DNA from: Lysobacter panacisoli
GTDB lineage: Bacteria; Pseudomonadota; Gammaproteobacteria; Xanthomonadales; Xanthomonadaceae
Reading direction: 5' to 3'
DNA: 64,000 bases
Assembly (NCBI RefSeq): GCF_009765165.1
Contig: NZ_VLNU01000001.1
Location: forward strand, 992,001-1,056,000
Of the stretch, positions 53,639 to 63,245 are shown in pieces (within the stretch, counting starts at the first letter, position 1; each line of letters starts with the position of its first letter). The notes under the pieces were generated by a model. That model searched no databases. It was not told where the DNA came from and was given only the letters and a program-made list of their open reading frames with translations. Both the position numbers and the translations under genes were made by a program.

Positions 53639-56194
53639 TCAGCGCGGGCAGGCGACCACGTGCTTGGCCTCGTTCGAAGCCCCTAGCGCGATGCGCGAGA
53701 TCGACAGCTGCAGCTTGCCGGCGGTTTCCAATTGCAGCACCGCGTCGAGCTTGGCCGTGTCCGCGCCCGCCTGCGCGAAGCACTTGAGCGGTACGCCCAC
53801 CGTGGTCCACTGCCCCACCGGCAATCCGGCCAGCGTCTCGCGCATCGGCACCGCGGCCTTGCAGGTGCCGCCACAGGTGACGCCGATCGCGATGTCCGAC
53901 GCGGGCACCTGCTCGGGCCTCAGCGTCAGCACCAGCATGACGTCGCCGTTGGTTTCGCGTGCGAGGTCGAGCGGCGTCTGCGACGCCAGCCACAGCGTCG
54001 CCGCCTGCGCACCGGACCACGTGAAGCGGCGCGCATCCTCCTGCGCTTCGTGATCGACCGCGACCACCTTGAGGCTGTCGTCCTGCAACGCCGCCGGCAG
54101 CGTCGTCACCTGGATGACCTGGCCGGCCGCATTGGTCAGGCGCATCGCCATTCCGTCGGTGACGCGACCGCGCGCGTAGAACGTGCCGGGCTCGGTCAGC
54201 CCGCCCGTCACGCCGGAATCCTCCGACAGCGGCGCAAGGTCGCCCTTGGTTGCGTAGGTCAGGCCGAAGCCGAACGGGAACAGCGGGTTGTAGTCCTTCT
54301 GCCCGACGTTGTTGGCGTACTGGACCGCGGTGCGCGGCCAACTGAAGCTGAGCTTGCCCTTGAAGTCGTACTGCACGCCGCCGTCGGGCTTGCGCAGCAG
54401 CACGTCGGCGATGCCCGCGCCTTCCGAACCCGGCAGCCATGCCGCGACGAAAGCATCGGCGGCATTGATTTCGCGATTCATCCACAGCGGACGGCCGCTC
54501 AGGAACACCGCCACGACCGGGATGCCCTCGCCTTTCAGGCGCTTGATCATCTCCAGGTCCGAGTCGTTGCCCGGCTTGTACAGCAGGTGCGGGATGTCGC
54601 CCTGGAATTCGGCGTACGGATTCTCGCCGAACACCACGACCGCGACATCCGGCTTGTGCTTGTACTTGCCGTCGATCGACAGCGTCGCTTCGCCGCCGGC
54701 GGCCTTGGCCTGCGCGGCGATGCCTTCGTAGATCGAGTCCGCGTTCGGGAAGTCGGCACGCTTGGTGCCCGTGCCCTGCCAGTTGAGCGTCCAGCCGCCG
54801 GCCTGCTTGCCGACATCGTTGGCGCCGTCGCCGGCGACGAGGATGCGCTGCTTCGGCTGCAGCGGCAGCACGCCGCCCTGGTTCTTCAGCAACACCAGCG
54901 ATTCGCGCACCGCCTGGCGCGCAACGGCGCGATGTTCGGGCGAACCGAGCAGTTCGAACTTTCCGCCGACCGCACGCTGCGAAGGCTTGCCGGCCTCGAA
55001 CAGACCGAGGCGGAACTTCACCCGCAGGATGCGGCGCACCGCATCGTCGAGCCGTGCCATCGGGATCGTGCCGGCCTTCACCGCCGCAAGGGTGGTGTCG
55101 TAGAAGCCACGCCAGCTGTCGGAGGCCATCGCCATGTCGAGCCCGGCGTTGATCGTGGCCGGGCAATTGGTGCTGGTGCAGCCCGGCACCAGGCCGTGGC
55201 CGTTCCAGTCGCCGACGACGAAGCCGCCGAACTGCATGCGCCCCTTGAGTACATCGGTCAGCAGCGTCGTGTTGCCATGCATGCGCACGCCGTTGACGGA
55301 GTTGAACGAGGCCATCACCGACTGCGCGCCGGCCGCGATCGCCGGCGGATAACCCGCCGCGTGGATGCGCACCAGTTCGGCTTCCGACAGCTGCGTGTTG
55401 CCCTGGTCCTTGCCGTCGGTGGTGCCGCCATCGCCGAGGAAATGCTTGACGGAGGAAATCACATGGCGGCCGTCGAGGAAGTCCTTCGAACCGACCTTGC
55501 CCTGCAGGCCTTCGACCACCGCGGCGGAGAAACTCGCCACGACGTCGGGCGATTCCGAATAGCCTTCGTACGAGCGGCCCCAGCGATCGTCCTGCGGTAC
55601 CGCGACGGTCGGCGCGAACGCCCATTCCATGCCGGTGACGCGGGTTTCCAGCGCGGTGATCTCGCCGATGCGGCGCAGCAGCTCCGGATTGCGCGTGGCG
55701 CCCATGCCGATGTTGTGCGGGAACAGTGTCGCGCCGACGATGTTGCTCTGCCCGTGCACGGCGTCGATGCCGAAAATCACCGGGATCGCCTTGCCGCCCT
55801 GCGCGGTATCCATCGATGCTTCGTAGAACGCGTCGGCGAGCGCGAGCCATTCCGCCGGCGACGCGTCGTAGCGGCCGCCCGGATCGGAGTTGCCGCCGGC
55901 GAGGATCGAACCGAGGCGATACTTGCGCACGTCGTCCGGGGTGATGCTGCCGATGTCGCCCTGCACGATCTGACCGACCTTCTCCTCGACGGTCATCGTC
56001 GCCAGCAGGTCGTCGATGCGCTTCTCCAGCGCCGGATCCTGCTTGAGCGGCCACGTCACCTTCGGCCAGGGCGAGCTGTCCGCCTCCTCTTTCGCCGCCT
56101 TGCGGTCGTCGCCACGGCAGGCGACAAGCGCCAGCACGATCGACACCACCAACACCCCGCCACCGATACGCTTGAGCCTGCTTCCGTTCGTCAC
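53639..56194 (-). CDS. GH3 exo-beta-glucosidase-like lipoprotein with ExoP-type C-terminal domain
   Basis: An 851-residue GH3 enzyme. Residues 14-26 (VLVVSIVLALVAC) form a lipoprotein signal with lipobox LVAC and C26, so it should be membrane-anchored. The barrel has GIDAVHGQSN, KHFLGDGGTTDGKDQGNT and the nucleophile motif GFVVGDWNGHG. The second GH3 domain contains VVFGENPYAE. The C-terminal part (about 690-851) is a galactose-binding-like ExoP domain. Relatives act on beta-glucans or xylo-oligosaccharides. The GTG start at 56194 has AGGAT upstream. It follows the halogenase by 58 bases and is the last gene of that operon. Confidence 0.9.
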   Translation of the reverse strand: MTNGSRLKRIGGGVLVVSIVLALVACRGDDRKAAKEEADSSPWPKVTWPLKQDPALEKRIDDLLATMTVEEKVGQIVQGDIGSITPDDVRKYRLGSILAGGNSDPGGRYDASPAEWLALADAFYEASMDTAQGGKAIPVIFGIDAVHGQSNIVGATLFPHNIGMGATRNPELLRRIGEITALETRVTGMEWAFAPTVAVPQDDRWGRSYEGYSESPDVVASFSAAVVEGLQGKVGSKDFLDGRHVISSVKHFLGDGGTTDGKDQGNTQLSEAELVRIHAAGYPPAIAAGAQSVMASFNSVNGVRMHGNTTLLTDVLKGRMQFGGFVVGDWNGHGLVPGCTSTNCPATINAGLDMAMASDSWRGFYDTTLAAVKAGTIPMARLDDAVRRILRVKFRLGLFEAGKPSQRAVGGKFELLGSPEHRAVARQAVRESLVLLKNQGGVLPLQPKQRILVAGDGANDVGKQAGGWTLNWQGTGTKRADFPNADSIYEGIAAQAKAAGGEATLSIDGKYKHKPDVAVVVFGENPYAEFQGDIPHLLYKPGNDSDLEMIKRLKGEGIPVVAVFLSGRPLWMNREINAADAFVAAWLPGSEGAGIADVLLRKPDGGVQYDFKGKLSFSWPRTAVQYANNVGQKDYNPLFPFGFGLTYATKGDLAPLSEDSGVTGGLTEPGTFYARGRVTDGMAMRLTNAAGQVIQVTTLPAALQDDSLKVVAVDHEAQEDARRFTWSGAQAATLWLASQTPLDLARETNGDVMLVLTLRPEQVPASDIAIGVTCGGTCKAAVPMRETLAGLPVGQWTTVGVPLKCFAQAGADTAKLDAVLQLETAGKLQLSISRIALGASNEAKHVVACPR

Positions 56195-56252
56195 GTCGTG
56201 ATCCTCTTGAGCGTTGCGTCCACGGCCGCGAACCCCTCGCGGCGCGCGCGAA

Positions 56253-57770
56253 TCAGACCATCGCCGGCTTTCGTCCCGCCCAGACTTCCGGCGACGCCTT
56301 GCAATAGCGGTCGATGAACTCCTGCTGCGACGGCATGCCCGCGACGGCTTCCTCGATCGGCTTGCGCACGCCCGCGAACAACCGGCGCATGTCCTCGTCG
56401 GACAGCGTGTCGGACAGCGGATGGTGCTGCTGCGGCACGATGCCCTGACCGAGCATCACGTGCGTCCACGAGTCGACACGGAACAGCTCGTTCGCGCCCT
56501 GCCATGCGTGCGCGCGCTCGCGCCATGCGCGCAGGCGGATCGACAGCGAATCGGGAAGCTCCATCTCGCGGCACGTCTTCCACATCGCACCGTCGCGCTG
56601 GTTGGCGTGGTAGTGCAGGATGATGAAGTCGCGCACGTGCTCCATCTCGATGCGGCCGGTGTGGTTGTACACATCGACCAACGACTGCGGGATGCCTTCG
56701 AACGGGAACAGTTCGACCAGTCGGATGATCGACGTCATGCACAAGTGGATGCTGGTCGATTCCAGCGGTTCGATGAAGCCGCTCGCCAGCCCCAGCGACA
56801 CCACGTTCTTGTTCCACGCCTGCAGGCGGCGTCCGCTGCGGAACGGCACCAGCCACGGATCGCGGATCGGTTTGGCGGCGGCGTCGTTCAACAGGCGCGA
56901 CGTCGCCTCGTCGTCGGACATGTGGCGACTGGAGAACACCCAACCGGTACCGACGCGGTGCTGCAGCGGAATGTGCCAGCGCCAACCGGCGTCGTGCGCG
57001 ATCGCGCGCGTGTACGGCACGGGCGGGCCGACCGACTCGGTCTGCACCGCGACCGCGCGGTCGCACGGCAGCCACTGGTTCCAGTCTTCGTAACCGGTCT
57101 TGAGCGTCTGTTCGATCAGCAGGCCGCGGAAGCCGGTGCAGTCGATGAACAGGTCGCCAGCGACCACCTGCCCGTCTTCCAGCAACAGCGATTCGACGAA
57201 ACCCGACTCCGGGTTCTGCCGCACTTCGCGGATCTTGCCTTCGATGCGCTTGAGTCCGTAGCCCTCGGCCTTGCCACGCAGGAAGCGCGCGTACAGGCCC
57301 GCGTCGAGGTGGTACGCGTAGTTCACCTGCGGTGACGGCGGCAGCGCGAAGCGATCCGCGCGCGCGGCCAGCGTTTCCAGGCAATAGTCGCCGAGTTCCG
57401 ACTTCATGCCGCGGCGCAGGCTGTCCAGCCAGAAGTGGTGGAAGCCGCAGACCAGCGTGCTTTGGCCGGTGATGCCGAACGGGTGGATGTAACGATCGCC
57501 GGGGCGCAGCCAGTTCTCGAACGAGATCGCCAGCTTGAACGTACCCGCGACCGCGCGCAGGAATTCCTGCTCGTCGATCTGCACGAAGCGGTGGAAGTTG
57601 CGGATGGGCGGCACCGTCGATTCGCCGACGCCGACCGTGCCGATCTGTTCGGATTCGATCAGCACCACTTCCAGCCGTTCGCGAAACTGATGGGTCAATG
57701 CGATCGCCGCGAGCCAGCCTGCGGTGCCGCCGCCTGCGATCACTACCTTGCGTACCTTGCCGTTCTCCAC
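56253..57770 (-). CDS. Flavin-dependent halogenase, tryptophan-halogenase family
   Basis: A 505-residue FAD-dependent halogenase-like protein without signal peptide. It shows the dinucleotide motif VIAGGGTAGWLAA (10-22), a lysine at K79 (GTFKLAISFENW) in the position of the catalytic Lys of PrnA, the family fingerprint WxWxIP (WRWHIP, 263-268), and the glutamate-containing EPLEST (334-339). All catalytic features are intact, so halogenation, perhaps bromination of indoles as reported for Xanthomonas homologues, is plausible. The real substrate in a carbohydrate locus is unknown. The GTG start follows GGAGGGG. It lies between the cupin-like and GH3 genes in an apparent operon. Confidence 0.88.
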   Translation of the reverse strand: MENGKVRKVVIAGGGTAGWLAAIALTHQFRERLEVVLIESEQIGTVGVGESTVPPIRNFHRFVQIDEQEFLRAVAGTFKLAISFENWLRPGDRYIHPFGITGQSTLVCGFHHFWLDSLRRGMKSELGDYCLETLAARADRFALPPSPQVNYAYHLDAGLYARFLRGKAEGYGLKRIEGKIREVRQNPESGFVESLLLEDGQVVAGDLFIDCTGFRGLLIEQTLKTGYEDWNQWLPCDRAVAVQTESVGPPVPYTRAIAHDAGWRWHIPLQHRVGTGWVFSSRHMSDDEATSRLLNDAAAKPIRDPWLVPFRSGRRLQAWNKNVVSLGLASGFIEPLESTSIHLCMTSIIRLVELFPFEGIPQSLVDVYNHTGRIEMEHVRDFIILHYHANQRDGAMWKTCREMELPDSLSIRLRAWRERAHAWQGANELFRVDSWTHVMLGQGIVPQQHHPLSDTLSDEDMRRLFAGVRKPIEEAVAGMPSQQEFIDRYCKASPEVWAGRKPAMV

Positions 57771-57813
57771 TTGCCCCTCCGGTCTATGCGCGTACTTCGC
57801 CGATGCCCCGGCC

Positions 57814-58836
57814 TCAACGATTCAGTTTTGCGATCAGCATCGCGCGCAGCTGCCGCGCGAGCGTCTCGTCGACCGGACCGAGCACGTTGCGCGCGGCTTC
57901 CGGCAGGTGTTCGCCCGCGCGTTCCGCCGCGCCGAACACGTAGTAGTCGAATACCTCGCGCCATGCCTGCTTCTCGCGCTCGGGCCGGTCACGGATCGCC
58001 CACATCGCGTGGTACAGCGCGTGCATCGGCGTCGGCACATAGGCGGGCACGCTGCTCCACCAGTAGTTCACCAGGACGTTGAACGCCTCCAGTCCCTGCA
58101 CGTGGTGCCACCACAGACTCGGGATGAAGATCGCGTCGCCCGGCTCCAGCACCGCGCTCTGCCCGCTGGCGAGCGCATCGCGGAAGCGTGGATGGCGCTG
58201 GAAGTCGGGCGCGTCGAAATCGACCACGCTGACCGCCTGCCCGCCGGGCGTGGGCTCGAGTGGCCCGGGATACAGGTTGCCGATCTGCTCCGGCGGGAAC
58301 AGCGTGAAGCGACGGCGTCCGACCGCGCAGCAGGCGATGTTGTTCATCGCGTCGTAATGGCAGGACGCGGTGACGCGGTTGCCGATCCAGATGCTCGGCG
58401 GCGCGTCGATGCCATGCGCGCGCAGGCCGAGGTCGTTGGTCGCGCGCATTCGCGGGAAGCGCGTGTCGATCAGCAGCGACGCGACGTAGTAGGTCGGCGG
58501 CCGCGGGTCGTCGGCACAGGCGGCGATCTCGTCGAGCACCTGTTCGAGCCGGCCGCGGCGGACTTCGAAGTTCAGATCGGTGAACGCGTCGTTGTAGAAC
58601 GGGCGACCCGCGACGTCGCGATCGCCCCACGAGTACGTCACCGCCTCGCCGTTGTACTCACCGCGAAGGTAGTCCATCGCCTCGTGCGTCGAACGCAGGC
58701 CGGCCTGCACCAGCGCCCAGTCGCGCGCGACGCCGCGCAGCACGGCCGGCTCAGCCGAGGCGATCAGTTCATCCAGCGGCAGCGCGTCCGCGCGGACGTC
58801 GTCGATGACGCGGACGCGGGCGGCCACTTCGGCCAC
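57814..58836 (-). CDS. Cupin-like (JmjC/Cupin_8) domain protein
   Basis: A 340-residue cytoplasmic protein with a JmjC-type cupin fold. The iron-binding HxD is in SCHYDAMNN and the distal histidine in IPSLWWHHVQGLEAFNV. PAVLRGVARDWALVQ near the N-terminus is typical of the cupin_8 group, which includes 2-oxoglutarate-dependent hydroxylases. Its target is not known; a protein or small-molecule hydroxylase acting with the halogenase is possible. The GTG start directly follows the SapC stop (TGAGTG), a strong sign of coupled translation. Confidence 0.83.
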   Translation of the reverse strand: MAEVAARVRVIDDVRADALPLDELIASAEPAVLRGVARDWALVQAGLRSTHEAMDYLRGEYNGEAVTYSWGDRDVAGRPFYNDAFTDLNFEVRRGRLEQVLDEIAACADDPRPPTYYVASLLIDTRFPRMRATNDLGLRAHGIDAPPSIWIGNRVTASCHYDAMNNIACCAVGRRRFTLFPPEQIGNLYPGPLEPTPGGQAVSVVDFDAPDFQRHPRFRDALASGQSAVLEPGDAIFIPSLWWHHVQGLEAFNVLVNYWWSSVPAYVPTPMHALYHAMWAIRDRPEREKQAWREVFDYYVFGAAERAGEHLPEAARNVLGPVDETLARQLRAMLIAKLNR

Positions 58837-59577
58837 TCAGGCGTTCTCCATCCCGCGCAGGCGGCGCTGCTTCTCGGCCATCAGCCGGCGCAGGTTGTGC
58901 AGCGAGGCCAGCATCAGGAATGCGCCTTCCAGGTAGCCGGCGCGGTGCAGTTCGTGCAGCGCCGCCGCGTCGAGCGTCGCGAGGCGTTCGCGATCGATGC
59001 CGTACAACCCGTCCAGGCTCACGCGATGGTGCTCGTCCAGTTGCAGGTCGAGCTTCACCGGCTCGATCAGGCCATGTGCGTCGAACGCGGCGTACATCGC
59101 CCTGCCCGCCTCGACACCGTCGCGGATGCCGCGCAGCACCGCCGAGACGTGTTCGAGGTACGCACTGTTGCCGCCGTGCGGCATGAACACGCGCTCGCCG
59201 TCGTCGGTGCCGATGCGCGGATGGTCCATGTCGACGTGGATGACCGGTTCGCGGCGCAGTTCACCGTCGATGCGCTGCTCCTGGAAACCGATCAGGAACG
59301 GCCCGCGCGCCATCGCGCCGGGAAGGTACGCCGCGTTCCAGCGGTCGCCCTGCAGGAACAGGTTCTCCTTCGTGTCCAGGCCGAGCAGCGCCACCGCCTG
59401 CCATTGACCGTCCTCGCGATCCTTGCGGAAGAAGATGGGGTACTCACGTTGCAGCTCGGCGAACTCGGTCGGGAACGCCGGCACCATGCCGGTGTCGTCG
59501 CCGTACTCGCGACCGAAACGGGTGACGACCCGCAGATCCTTGTGCGTGATGTTGTTCAGCAGTTCGTATCGGGCCAT
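58837..59577 (-). CDS. SapC family protein
   Basis: A 246-residue protein matching the SapC family, named after a Campylobacter S-layer gene. It starts MARYELLNNITHKDLRV and has VPAFPTEFAELQREYPIFFR, LLGLDTKENLFL, GPFLIGFQEQ and a C-terminal Arg/Lys-rich helix. No signal peptide or membrane segment is visible, so it is probably cytoplasmic. Family function is unknown. In Xanthomonadales and relatives it recurs next to TonB receptors together with halogenase and cupin-like genes, as here. It heads the four-gene set downstream of the tandem terminators. Confidence 0.85.
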   Translation of the reverse strand: MARYELLNNITHKDLRVVTRFGREYGDDTGMVPAFPTEFAELQREYPIFFRKDREDGQWQAVALLGLDTKENLFLQGDRWNAAYLPGAMARGPFLIGFQEQRIDGELRREPVIHVDMDHPRIGTDDGERVFMPHGGNSAYLEHVSAVLRGIRDGVEAGRAMYAAFDAHGLIEPVKLDLQLDEHHRVSLDGLYGIDRERLATLDAAALHELHRAGYLEGAFLMLASLHNLRRLMAEKQRRLRGMENA

Positions 59578-59640
59578 GACGATCGCGATGGATGGATTCG
59601 CCTGATGTTATGCGCGTTCCCGCGTCCGCGGGCAACCGTC

Positions 59641-59670
59641 AAAGAAAGGGACCGCTGCTTCCGCAGCGGT
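59641..59670 (-). terminator. Distal tandem terminator of the third TonB receptor
   Basis: On the minus strand ACCGCTGC GGAA GCAGCGGT: a perfect 8-bp stem with a GNRA loop, followed by CCCTTTCTTT. Sequence and layout duplicate the neighbouring terminator at 59682. Confidence 0.7.
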
Positions 59671-59681
59671 GAACCACCTTC

Positions 59682-59715
59682 AAAAAAAGGGGACCACTGC
59701 TTTCGCAGCGGCCCC
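59682..59715 (-). terminator. Proximal tandem terminator of the third TonB receptor
   Basis: On the minus strand GGGGGCCGCTGC GAAA GCAGTGGTCCCC: a 12-bp stem including two G-U pairs and a GNRA loop, followed by seven T residues. The two G-U pairs would be A-C mismatches on the plus strand, which fixes its direction. It lies about 40 bases after the receptor stop. Confidence 0.8.
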
Positions 59716-59753
59716 CACCTTTCGCGACACAGCCGGGAGGGTATCGCTCACCT

Positions 59754-62700
59754 TCAGAACTTGTAGCGCACGCCGAGCATGTAGCGCGGGCTCTGGTCGA
59801 CCAGCTTGATGATCTGCTTCTCGGAGCGGCCGTGCCAGCGCACGTCCTCGCCGGTCAGGTTGATCGCCTCGAGCCCGAACGACCAGTTGTCGTTGAGCGT
59901 GTAGTTCACGCTCAGGTCCCACTGGTAGTACTCCTCGACGTAGTACGGGTTGCGGTTGGAGCCGTTCTCGTTCGCCGAGATCAGGTACTCGTCGCGCCAG
60001 TTCCACGCCAGTCGGGCCGACCAGCCGTACTTCTCGTACATGAGCATCACGTTGGCCGTGTCGCTCAGGCCGAGCAGGGCGAACTGGTCGCGCTCGATCA
60101 CGGTGTTGTCGAAGGCAACGTCGCCATCGACGAGCGTGTAGTTGGCGAACACGCCGAAGCCCGTATCGCCGAAGAAGTACTGGCCGCCCATTTCCCAACC
60201 GTGCAGGTTGGCGCTGTTCTGGTTGACCGGACGCTGGACATCGAACTCGTACAGCGGATCGTCCGCCTCGCCGACCAGGTCGTACGCGTTCTCCATAGCG
60301 AGCGACTGCGCCGAGCTGCCGTTGTACGCCGCAAGGCCCCCGGTCTCGGGATTGCGCAGCATCGCCAGCGCGGCGAACAGCGCGGTGTCGTTCGACGAGC
60401 ATGCCTGGGCGAGATCGCCGCCCGCCGCCGTGACCTGACTCACGCATGCTGCGCTGTTGAGGAACGCCAGCGCCGCCTGCGCATCGGGTCCGGACGTCGG
60501 ATCGGTCAGGCCGTACAGCGGTTCGCGCACCACCGTGGTGCCGATGAAGTTCTTCACGTCCTTGTTCCAGAACGTCACCGAGATGAAGCTCGCGTCGGCG
60601 AAGTACCACTCGATCGCCAGATCGAGATTGTCCGATTCCAGCGGATCCAGGGCCGGGTTCTGCGCTTCACCGTCGGCGCGTGCGGACGGGTTCACGAGGA
60701 TCGAGCCGGTCGGCTGGTTCGGCGTCGGGCCCGCGTAGAGGCTGCCGTACGGCGCACGTGCGATGGTCTTGCTGAACGAGGCACGGCCCTTGATGTCGTC
60801 CGTCAGGTCGATGCTGAAGTCCAGGTTCGGCAGCACGTAGTCGTAGCTGTGCGACTCGCTGAAGGGCTGCTGCTCGTCCGAGCGGATGATGCGGAAGTCG
60901 TTGTTCGCCTGCCACTGGATCGCGCTGGGCGTGGCCACGGCCGAAGTCGACGTCACGTACGTCTTCTCGTAGCGCACACCGATGCGGGTGTGCGTGGTCA
61001 TGCCGCCGAGCGTGCCGTCCAGGTCGACCTGCGCGTACGCCGCATCGGTGTCTTCCTTGATGCGGTTGTCCGCCGCGAGCTGCGGGTTGTAGCGGGTGGC
61101 GGCGCCGTAGAAATCGCCGGCCCACAATGCGCCCGCGGTGGCATCGCCACGCCAGGCCCCGGTGGCGGCACCGTTGGTGCTGTAGTCGTCGAACATGCCG
61201 ACGATGTTCACCGGTCGCAGCAGCGCGGCGAGTCCCGGCTCGTTGCCCGTGTTGGCCACGCCCCAGTCGCCCAGCGTCGAGTACGCCTCGGTCGCCTGCT
61301 TGCGGGTCATGGTCACGCGCGACGAATCGACGCCGAACTGCAGGCGCCCCTCGTCGAAGCTGTACTCGCCGTCGATCCGGCCCTGCTTGATCTCGGTTTC
61401 CTGGCGCTGGTAGTTGATGCGCAGCACCTGCGAACCGATCTGCTCGACCGGGAAGTCCGGGTTGACCGTGCCGCCGGTGTTGGCGGCAGCCGCGATGGCA
61501 TTCGGATACCACGTGCGAGCGCCGATCGGCAGACCGTTGTTGAAGAACAGCTCCTGCGCCCAGTTGCCGCCGCAGTACGGGCCGACGGTGCAGTTGTTGG
61601 TGCCGGCGATCGAGAAGAACGTCGAACTGCCGCCGGTCGTCGGGTCGTTGGGCAGGCTCTCGGAGGTCGTGTCGTGTCCGTCAAAGGTCAGGCGGAAGCG
61701 ATCGGTGACGTCCCACTTGGCGTTGAAGCCCAGCGAATCGAGCTTGTATTCCTGCTCCTGGCGCTGCTGTTCGTAGCCGAAGTCCTTGGTGCCGACGATG
61801 TCGCGCAGGTAGATAGGAGTAGCGACCTGCTCATCGGTGTCGAAGGTGAGATGGGTGAAGCTGTTGGCGCGCTGCAGCCAGATGGTCTGCTCGCCGCGGT
61901 TCTCGGTGATCTCGTTGCTGGAATACGTGTAATCGAGGGTCAACGTCACCGCGTCGGTCGGCGCGAACTGCAGCACCGCCTGGCCGTTGATGCGCTCGCG
62001 TTCGAAATCGGCGAAGGCATAGCGCAGGTCGTTCGGCATGCCATAGAGCTGGCCGATCGCCGGCGCGTTCACGACGATCGCATCGGGGCGCAGGGCCGGA
62101 TCGGTGCCGGTCCAGCGCTGCATGTTCCAGGCGTTTTCGGTCGACTGCACCGAACCGCCGTGGCGCTTCTGGTAGCTGGCCGACAGGCCCACGCCCCAGG
62201 TCTTGTCGTCGTTGGTGTAGCTGAAGATGCCCGAGACTTCGGGCGTGATGTCGTTTTCGAACGGCTGCGACTCGTCGTACACCGCCTTCGCACCCGCACT
62301 GGCGACCAGGCCGGTGTGGTTGAACGGACGCGCGGTCTGGATGTCGATGGTCGCGCCGATGCCGCCGCTGGGCACGTTGGCCTGGCCGGTCTTGTAGACC
62401 ACCAGCGTGTCGATCGCCTCCGACGCAAGCTGCGCGAAGTTGAAGGCGCGCGTACCGCCGTCGACGCCGCCGATCGGCACCTGGCCGGGCGCGCCGAACG
62501 CGTCCGCGCCCGGGATCTGGCGACCGTTGAGGGTGACCATGTTGAACTGCGGGCCGAAGCCGCGCGCGGTGATCTGCGCGCCTTCGCCGTCGCGGCGCTC
62601 GATCGAGATGCCGGTGATGCGCTGCAGCGATTCGGCGAGGTTGGTATCGGGGAACTTGCCGATGTCCTCGGAGCTGATCGCGTCGACGACACCCGCCGAT

Positions 62701-62924
62701 TCGCGCTTGAGCTCCATCGACTCGGAGAGGCTTCCGCGGATGCCGGTGACCACCACCGAATCCAGCGTGGTCGCATCCGTGGACCGTTGTCCCTGTTCTG
62801 CCGTCTGCGCCTGCGGTGCCTGGGCGACCGCGGCGTCCTGCGCGAAGGCGGGATTGATGACGAGCACGCCGCCCACGAACGTGAACATGGCGCGCGACTT
62901 CAGGCGCTTCATTCGTTGGTTCAT
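59754..62924 (-). CDS. TonB-dependent receptor, Xanthomonas/Caulobacter type (halogenase block)
   Basis: A 1056-residue outer-membrane transporter: signal peptide ending near LVINPAFAQ (residue 29), TonB-box-like LDSVVVTGIRG (54-64), a plug with KFPDTNLAESLQRITGISI, and a barrel ending SPRYMLGVRYKF. Start ATG 62924 follows GGGAGCG. A perfect xyl-box (63246) lies 322 bases upstream, tying it to the xylan regulon. Tandem terminators end it, and SapC, cupin, halogenase and GH3 genes follow. Substrate unknown; a xylan- or beta-glucan-derived oligosaccharide is plausible from context. Confidence 0.92.
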   Translation of the reverse strand: MNQRMKRLKSRAMFTFVGGVLVINPAFAQDAAVAQAPQAQTAEQGQRSTDATTLDSVVVTGIRGSLSESMELKRESAGVVDAISSEDIGKFPDTNLAESLQRITGISIERRDGEGAQITARGFGPQFNMVTLNGRQIPGADAFGAPGQVPIGGVDGGTRAFNFAQLASEAIDTLVVYKTGQANVPSGGIGATIDIQTARPFNHTGLVASAGAKAVYDESQPFENDITPEVSGIFSYTNDDKTWGVGLSASYQKRHGGSVQSTENAWNMQRWTGTDPALRPDAIVVNAPAIGQLYGMPNDLRYAFADFERERINGQAVLQFAPTDAVTLTLDYTYSSNEITENRGEQTIWLQRANSFTHLTFDTDEQVATPIYLRDIVGTKDFGYEQQRQEQEYKLDSLGFNAKWDVTDRFRLTFDGHDTTSESLPNDPTTGGSSTFFSIAGTNNCTVGPYCGGNWAQELFFNNGLPIGARTWYPNAIAAAANTGGTVNPDFPVEQIGSQVLRINYQRQETEIKQGRIDGEYSFDEGRLQFGVDSSRVTMTRKQATEAYSTLGDWGVANTGNEPGLAALLRPVNIVGMFDDYSTNGAATGAWRGDATAGALWAGDFYGAATRYNPQLAADNRIKEDTDAAYAQVDLDGTLGGMTTHTRIGVRYEKTYVTSTSAVATPSAIQWQANNDFRIIRSDEQQPFSESHSYDYVLPNLDFSIDLTDDIKGRASFSKTIARAPYGSLYAGPTPNQPTGSILVNPSARADGEAQNPALDPLESDNLDLAIEWYFADASFISVTFWNKDVKNFIGTTVVREPLYGLTDPTSGPDAQAALAFLNSAACVSQVTAAGGDLAQACSSNDTALFAALAMLRNPETGGLAAYNGSSAQSLAMENAYDLVGEADDPLYEFDVQRPVNQNSANLHGWEMGGQYFFGDTGFGVFANYTLVDGDVAFDNTVIERDQFALLGLSDTANVMLMYEKYGWSARLAWNWRDEYLISANENGSNRNPYYVEEYYQWDLSVNYTLNDNWSFGLEAINLTGEDVRWHGRSEKQIIKLVDQSPRYMLGVRYKF

Positions 62925-63245
62925 GAGCTGGCGCTCCCGTTGTTCGGAGAACTGCTGTCGCGCTGCGCTTGCGACACGGCTGACGCCTTCGTCCAGGACG
63001 CCTTCACTGCGTGGGACTGAAACCAGATCATGTGGTCTGCCCTCTCACCTTCGATCGATGGATGTATCGCCCCTCCCCAGGGCACCCCGCAGGCCCGTGC
63101 CTGCTACTTCCAACCGGACGCGCCCAATCAGCGGACACGCCCCGCTTGCAGCACTGCTGTGACGCAAAGCTTTCGATACGAATGCATGAACAACGAACGA
63201 AGCGGCAGCGAGCCCCCCTGATGGCCCGTGATCCGCCGCTGAGCT

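Noticed and set aside
59832..63020. A 1062-codon open frame antisense to the third TonB receptor
   Set aside because: Shadow frame; the sense strand holds a full receptor with signal peptide and terminal aromatic.
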